Source of the DNA: Bacillota bacterium
GTDB taxonomy: Bacteria; Bacillota; Clostridia; Lachnospirales; Lachnospiraceae
Length of the DNA stretch: 9,880 nucleotides
NCBI GenBank assembly: GCA_023419655.1
Contig: JAEZXP010000097.1
Span: forward strand, 1 to 9,880
Direction of reading: 5' to 3'
Each line of letters starts with the position of its first letter. Within the stretch, counting starts at the first letter, position 1. The position numbers and the translations under genes are program-made. This document shows, one piece after another, positions 5,962 through 9,880 of this stretch. Below the pieces are notes generated by a model, which saw nothing but the letters and a program-made list of their open reading frames with translations, did no database searches and was not told the DNA's origin.

Positions 5962-6663
5962 TTAACTTGTATAGCTCTCCAGCAGTGAATACAAATCATC
6001 CAGATTGTCCACATAGATTCCACGGCTAAGGGCAATTCTGTCAGCTTCGGGAAGATTCTTTGCCTCGATATGGGTATAATCATAAATTGATTTTAAATCG
6101 CTGTTATAGACGACCACATATCCGTTCTTTACTACAACATAAAACCGGTAGGGTACCATGTCGGCATCATAGCTCTTTCTTACTTTTACGGCCTTATCCG
6201 AAAAGGATAATAGCTCATAAGACAGCAAGCCCTTGTTGTATTCCGACAGAGGCAAATCCCGCATATAAGAATCCAGGTATTTTTCGACTTCTTCTCTTGT
6301 AAGCCCGACGATATCTCCCGGCGGATTTTGCTCTGTCTCGTCAAGAGAGCCTTCCTTCCGGTCATATATCTCAATTATAAACTTGGTGGACGGCTGTATA
6401 ACCGGCTCGGGCTGTACGCCCGCTTCTACGGTTTCGCCCGTATCCGGTTTTTCATCATCTGCATTCTCCGCATCGTTTTCTGCCGTAACAACCGGTGCCT
6501 GAACCTCATTATTATGAAGAGCGGCAAATTCATCTGTCCGCTGGATTGCTCGTTTATTAAATTGCCGTAGAGCATGCTGATAGCTTAAATAATAGCATGC
6601 ACTGAAAAATACGGATAAGGTTAAAAATCCTAATAAAAAAATATATGCCTTTTTGAGCTTCAT
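5962..6663 (-). CDS. Membrane-anchored extracytoplasmic protein with BofC-like C-terminal domain
   Basis: This 233-residue protein has a basic start (MKLKKAY) and one hydrophobic segment at about residues 6-27. A low-complexity acidic/Pro linker follows at about 50-95. The folded part runs from about residue 92 and includes GLTREEVEKYLDSYM (120-134), YRFYVVVKNGYVVVYNSD (172-189) and LPEADRIALSRGIYVDNL (204-221). The last part resembles the C-terminal domain of BofC, a forespore-secreted regulator of SpoIVB signalling in Bacillus. The resemblance is by pattern only, and the N-terminal half is not BofC-like. FSAC at 20-23 is a poor lipobox, so a transmembrane anchor is more likely than a lipoprotein. 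The start at 6663 has AAAGGAG seven bases upstream; an ATG 17 codons earlier lacks such a site. A role in sporulation or envelope control is inference. Confidence 0.72.
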   Translation of the reverse strand: MKLKKAYIFLLGFLTLSVFFSACYYLSYQHALRQFNKRAIQRTDEFAALHNNEVQAPVVTAENDAENADDEKPDTGETVEAGVQPEPVIQPSTKFIIEIYDRKEGSLDETEQNPPGDIVGLTREEVEKYLDSYMRDLPLSEYNKGLLSYELLSFSDKAVKVRKSYDADMVPYRFYVVVKNGYVVVYNSDLKSIYDYTHIEAKNLPEADRIALSRGIYVDNLDDLYSLLESYTS

Positions 6664-6670
6664 AGAACCA

Positions 6671-6677
6671 CTCCTTT
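6671..6677 (-). promoter_or_regulatory. Ribosome binding site that fixes the BofC-like gene start
   Basis: AAAGGAG on the minus strand is seven bases before ATG 6663. It argues against the in-frame ATG at 6714, from which the 17 extra residues would precede the signal/anchor segment. Confidence 0.75.
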
Positions 6678-6705
6678 GGCATATATTCTCTCCAGTATTT
6701 ACATT

Positions 6706-6733
6706 TTTATACAAGTTGTATTTTATAAGTTAA
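6706..6733 (-). promoter_or_regulatory. Candidate SigA promoter for the BofC-like gene
   Basis: On the minus strand, TTAACT (6728-6733) and TATAAA (6706-6711) are 16 bases apart, in the 81-base gap after the flippase stop. The -10 matches five of six positions and the -35 four of six. The predicted start near 6699 would give a leader of about 36 nucleotides containing the ribosome binding site. AT-rich intergenic DNA yields such matches by chance, so confidence is low. Confidence 0.35.
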
Positions 6734-6744
6734 TCATCTGAATC

Positions 6745-8430
6745 TTAACGCTTTAAAATATGAGCCCATTGCAGAAACCGGATTATCATTTCTCCCTTCG
6801 GCAGATGCTCCAGCTCCTCCTCCTCAATTCCCTTCATAAAGATGAGCAGCGCAAAATATATGATAACCGCCGCAATCAAGGATATAATCGTAGAAAATCC
6901 ATTGCTTCCGGTCCACTTGTGAAGTCCGAAATGGATAAAATAAGCGGCAACACCCATCAGCCCGGCACTGACCGCAGGCATGGCAAAGGTCTTTAGAATC
7001 TCCTGCCTGTAATTCAGATATTTCTCAATGGATATCCAGTTGAGGATGCACACAATCATCGCAAAGGTAACATTACCTATGACCAGCGCATACCCGCTTA
7101 AATGGGTAAAGTTTAACAGCAGGTATACCAAAATAATATGAATACCCAAGGAAATAGCAGAGTTAATAACCGGAATCTTCAGCTTGTTAATTCCCTGAAG
7201 GATGGCGGTGGTTACCGTGGACAGCGAATAAAACACGATAGCAATCGCACCCAGTCTGAGATAATTGGCATCCAGCTGGTTGGAGCCGGGAAAAAGCATG
7301 TTCAGTATCGGATATGCTAATACTCCCATTCCTACAGCCGAAGGAATCGCAATTATCATATTGAATTTTATCGCCACATGGGTTTTATTTCGTATCACCG
7401 CATCCATTCCCCTGACCTTGGCAGCGGTAATGCTGGTAACAATGGCCGCACCGATGGCAGAAGCGATGGCAACAGGCACGTTGGAAAGATTACGGTATTT
7501 ATTGCCGTAGATACCAATCAGTGTGCTTATGTTTTCGGTTGTATACAAGCTGCCGGGAACCACATTGCCAAATACCGCACCGTCAAAATGGGTTACTTCC
7601 TTTGCAGCCATAATATTTCCGAACATTGCATTGTCGATGACACCGCTTATATGATATACCGTTTGACTGAGAATGATAGGAGAAATCGTAACAACCAGCA
7701 TTTTAAATATATCTTTATAGGAATCCTGGTATGTCGTTCTGTCATGATTAATCTGCCTTCTAAGAACCGGACGGTACAATATGTATACGAACATAAGGAA
7801 CAGCAATCCGGCGGCAGCACCCGCCAGGGTTCCAAGCGTTCCTCCCGTTGCCCCGTAAGAAGCTACATTCGGAGAAGCACTGAAATTTTTCACAAAATAA
7901 TAGGCGGAAAGAACGCTGACCAGTGCATTGACTACCTGTTCAATAATCTGTGATACAGCCGTCGGTATCATGGTATTCTTTCCTTGATAAAATCCGCGAA
8001 ATACACCCATAATGGAAAATACAAACAATGTGGGTGCCAATACCTTAATCGGTAAAATTGCATTTGCATCATTATTGATTACAGTGGCAAAAAATTCGGC
8101 TCCAAAAAACAAAATCAGAGTAGCTGCTAATCCCACTACTAAGGCAAAGCCCATGGCACATATAAATATCCTGTAAGAATTCCTGTGCTCCTTCGTAATC
8201 CCTTTTGCTGCCACCAGTTTAGATACTGCAAGCGGTAAGCTGTAAGATGAAAGTATCAAGGCAATACTATATAACTCATATGCCATTGTATATAATCCCA
8301 TTCCCTCATCACCGATAATACGGGTCATCGGTATCCGGTATAGAATACCTATCATCCTGACGATAAGTGACGAAGCAGCCAGTATGCTTCCCTGAATTAA
8401 AAATTGATTCCCTTTTCCTTCTGTAGCCAT
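6745..8430 (-). CDS. SpoVB/YtgP-type polysaccharide or lipid flippase (MOP superfamily)
   Basis: This 561-residue polytopic membrane protein has about 14 hydrophobic segments by inspection, the normal number for MOP-superfamily flippases. The N-terminus has the family pattern of a helix with ILYRIPMTRIIGDEGMGLY (about 29-47). The segment FRGFYQGKNTMIPTAVSQII (144-163) is highly characteristic of the SpoVB/YtgP group. Members move undecaprenyl-linked intermediates across the membrane: YtgP (MurJ) handles lipid II, and SpoVB is needed for spore cortex formation. Sequence alone here does not separate lipid II, cortex and other polysaccharide roles. The start at 8430 has GGAGAG four to five bases upstream. 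It lies 56 bases after the YerB-like lipoprotein gene with no terminator visible, so the two may be co-transcribed. The C-terminus (PKGEMIIRFLQWAHILKR) is basic and cytoplasmic-looking. Confidence 0.9.
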   Translation of the reverse strand: MATEGKGNQFLIQGSILAASSLIVRMIGILYRIPMTRIIGDEGMGLYTMAYELYSIALILSSYSLPLAVSKLVAAKGITKEHRNSYRIFICAMGFALVVGLAATLILFFGAEFFATVINNDANAILPIKVLAPTLFVFSIMGVFRGFYQGKNTMIPTAVSQIIEQVVNALVSVLSAYYFVKNFSASPNVASYGATGGTLGTLAGAAAGLLFLMFVYILYRPVLRRQINHDRTTYQDSYKDIFKMLVVTISPIILSQTVYHISGVIDNAMFGNIMAAKEVTHFDGAVFGNVVPGSLYTTENISTLIGIYGNKYRNLSNVPVAIASAIGAAIVTSITAAKVRGMDAVIRNKTHVAIKFNMIIAIPSAVGMGVLAYPILNMLFPGSNQLDANYLRLGAIAIVFYSLSTVTTAILQGINKLKIPVINSAISLGIHIILVYLLLNFTHLSGYALVIGNVTFAMIVCILNWISIEKYLNYRQEILKTFAMPAVSAGLMGVAAYFIHFGLHKWTGSNGFSTIISLIAAVIIYFALLIFMKGIEEEELEHLPKGEMIIRFLQWAHILKR

Positions 8431-8486
8431 GTTTCTCTCCTTTATCCAAAGACAAACTTACCCCTGTAAGAATTTCTTATCAAAAG

Positions 8487-9605
8487 CTATTCTATCACAA
8501 CATCCTTCGTTCGGCTATTGGGATAAATAGCGATATAGGTTTTTCCCGGATTGATTGTCAATTCCTCACCTGCGGAATCAAAATATCGCATCCATTGCTT
8601 CTTCTCATTCTTCTTCCAGGTAATATCTATCTTCTTGCCATTTGTAATATAATAGCCGGTTCCTTCCGCATCTTCCAGCTCCATGGTTTGATAGCCATTC
8701 TTATCAATATCCCATTCCTTCACGAATTGAACAATGATATTTTTAAATGTCAGCTGCTCTCCTGTATTGGAATCCTTATGAACCTCATTAAATTGATACC
8801 TGTAATACAGCTTGTCCTCTGCATTATAGGTCAGGTACGGCTTATTATACGGATACTTTATAGAAATCTTATTGCAGACCTCCCCTGCGGGAAGCTCTGT
8901 ATCTTTCTCATAGAAGGAATAATGAGGCAGCGTATCCGGCTTGCGTTCTGTCTCGTATTTTTTCTGCTTAATTCCTTCCAATATCTTATCCAGGCTGGTG
9001 AATGCATTATGGGGTGCTTTCATATTCTTATCGCGGTAAAATACCGTCGTTCCGATTCCGGTTTCGCCGTCAAGGTTGTTAATACCAAGTGCCTTTAGCT
9101 TGGATACGGCATATTTTGTTTTCCCGTAATGGATATAGATTGCATCATATTCATCTGCAAAGCTGGCATAATAATGCCTTGAGCTTCGTATGGAGCCAAT
9201 CCTGTCTCCGGTAAAATTCTCACCAATGGCAAGAAGTCTTGTAATTCCCCCTTCAACCAGAGCTTCATACACGATATCAGCCTGACCGATACCCCATTGA
9301 TTTCTTACGGTTTTGAAATTACTAAACTGGATGGCATAGGGACGTTTGCTCCCTATCTCAACCGGTACCCACTGTCCTGAAAGGGTGCTTATCATCTCTC
9401 CTTCATGGGTCTCTTCCGCTATATCGGGCACATCCGTAGGCTCCGGTGTAATTGCCCGGGTAGGAGCAGGTGTATTTTTATCAAAATCCTGAATTATATC
9501 ATCATCTTCATTTGGTTTCTTTTTTTTACAGCCTGTCAGGATGCAGCTTGCAGCCACAATCATTACTACTGCCAAAAGAAGAATTCTACTTGCCGTTTTT
9601 TTCAT
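8487..9605 (-). CDS. yerB: YerB-like lipoprotein (DUF3048, N- and C-terminal domains)
   Basis: This 372-residue exported lipoprotein has a basic, hydrophobic signal peptide ending in the lipobox LTGC with Cys at 26. A Lys run and an acidic/Pro/Thr-rich linker follow to about residue 75. The DUF3048 N-terminal domain is recognisable from GQADIVYEALVEGGITRLLA (107-126) and from GSIRSSRHYY and DEYDAIYIHYG (about 137-161). The C-terminal domain covers roughly 255-372 (KNIIVQFV, GTGYYITNGKKIDITWKK, and the final LTINPGKTYIAIYP). The family is found on the outer surface of Gram-positive membranes; its activity is not settled. The start at 9605 has AAAGG ten bases upstream and lies 22 bases after the ybeY stop, so it is probably in the ybeY transcript. 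The gene symbol rests on family resemblance to Bacillus YerB. Confidence 0.92.
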   Translation of the reverse strand: MKKTASRILLLAVVMIVAASCILTGCKKKKPNEDDDIIQDFDKNTPAPTRAITPEPTDVPDIAEETHEGEMISTLSGQWVPVEIGSKRPYAIQFSNFKTVRNQWGIGQADIVYEALVEGGITRLLAIGENFTGDRIGSIRSSRHYYASFADEYDAIYIHYGKTKYAVSKLKALGINNLDGETGIGTTVFYRDKNMKAPHNAFTSLDKILEGIKQKKYETERKPDTLPHYSFYEKDTELPAGEVCNKISIKYPYNKPYLTYNAEDKLYYRYQFNEVHKDSNTGEQLTFKNIIVQFVKEWDIDKNGYQTMELEDAEGTGYYITNGKKIDITWKKNEKKQWMRYFDSAGEELTINPGKTYIAIYPNSRTKDVVIE

Positions 9606-9627
9606 GTCATTAATACCTTTCGAAGAT

Positions 9628-9880
9628 TCATCTAAGAATTTCTAAACGCTTCAAAACTTCTTCCTGCTTTTCTTCCATTACTTCTCTTTCCTCATCGGTC
9701 ATGTGGTCATAGCCCATCAGATGAAACATACTGTGTGCGGTCAAAAAAGCAATTTCTCTAATTATGGAATGTCCGTATTCTTCTGCCTGAGCGCCCGCCC
9801 GGTCAACAGAGATTACAATATCTCCAAGTATCAGCTCTCCGGTCTCCGGATTAAAGTATTCACTGCCCGCTTCCCCAAGG
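9628..9880 (-). CDS. ybeY: YbeY, rRNA maturation endoribonuclease (5' end cut off by window edge)
   Basis: The C-terminal 83 residues are visible. They contain LGDIVISVDRA followed by the zinc-binding signature HSMFHLMGYDHM: His 49, 53 and 59 of the fragment match the HxxxHxxxxxH pattern of the family. YbeY is a single-strand-specific metal-dependent RNase involved in 16S rRNA 3' processing and ribosome quality control. A typical Firmicute YbeY is about 165 residues, so about half the gene is missing beyond the window edge. The short Glu/Lys-rich tail ending LKRLEILR is normal. The next gene begins 22 bases after the stop. Confidence 0.95.
   Translation of the reverse strand, partial: LGEAGSEYFNPETGELILGDIVISVDRAGAQAEEYGHSIIREIAFLTAHSMFHLMGYDHMTDEEREVMEEKQEEVLKRLEILR

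Noticed and set aside
6664..6714. Upstream ATG giving the BofC-like protein 17 more residues
   Set aside because: It lacks a good ribosome binding site, overlaps the candidate promoter, and would put a polar stretch before a normal anchor segment.
7378..7953. 191-codon open frame on the plus strand
   Set aside because: It is entirely antisense to the flippase gene, and its translation is rich in His/Cys/Arg with no domain logic. Long antisense frames are common opposite hydrophobic membrane-protein genes.
8460..8486. Small inverted repeats after the YerB-like gene (CTTAC/GTAAG and AAGAA/TTCTT)
   Set aside because: Five-base stems without a following U-run; not convincing as a terminator or operator.
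8595..9098. 167-codon plus-strand frame with a hydrophobic translation
   Set aside because: It lies opposite the YerB-like gene. The Leu/Ile-rich translation comes from complementing Lys/Asn/Glu codons, not from a real membrane protein.

Overview
The window is ordinary chromosomal sequence from a low-GC Firmicute, most probably a Lachnospiraceae-type Clostridium. The evidence is the strong AGGAGG-type ribosome binding sites, a SigA-type TTGAAT/TATAAT promoter, a YnzC-like DUF896 protein, a YerB-type lipoprotein, a SpoVB/YtgP flippase, and a glutamate 5-kinase without a PUA domain. Every supported gene lies on the minus strand, so the region is transcribed from high to low coordinates. The description below follows transcription order.

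Upstream block (9880 to 5962): the 3' part of ybeY (rRNA maturation endonuclease) is followed after 22 bases by a YerB/DUF3048 lipoprotein. Next come a 14-helix SpoVB/YtgP-type lipid flippase and a membrane-anchored extracytoplasmic protein with a BofC-like C-terminal domain. The last three look like cell-envelope functions. A modest candidate promoter sits just before the BofC-like gene.

Non-coding interval (5961 to 5611, 351 bases): it holds an 88-base element bounded by perfect 17-base inverted repeats, whose ends resemble insertion-sequence termini (MITE-like). A second set of short repeats of the form TACCTGGTACACAGGT lies inside and beside it. The interval ends in an AT-rich stretch with a very good SigA promoter aimed at the next gene.

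Downstream block (5610 to 1): an HI0933/YhiN-family flavoprotein with a TTG start is followed by a 186-base gap rich in nested inverted repeats. Then comes a tight cluster: proB, a DUF896 gene with a long C-terminal tail, 5-formyltetrahydrofolate cyclo-ligase, proA, hflK and hflC (cut by the window edge). DUF896/cyclo-ligase and cyclo-ligase/proA overlap by 23 and 26 bases, and hflK/hflC share one base in TAATG. These overlaps point to translational coupling. ProB and ProA perform the first two steps of proline synthesis from glutamate; the cyclo-ligase recycles 5-formyl-THF; HflK/HflC are membrane SPFH proteins.

I corrected four start sites using ribosome binding sites: proB (GTG at 4194), cyclo-ligase (GTG at 3006), the BofC-like gene (ATG at 6663) and the flavoprotein (TTG at 5610). 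I saw no convincing new defence, mobile or biosynthetic system. The items most worth a second look are the two structured intergenic elements and the DUF896 tail.
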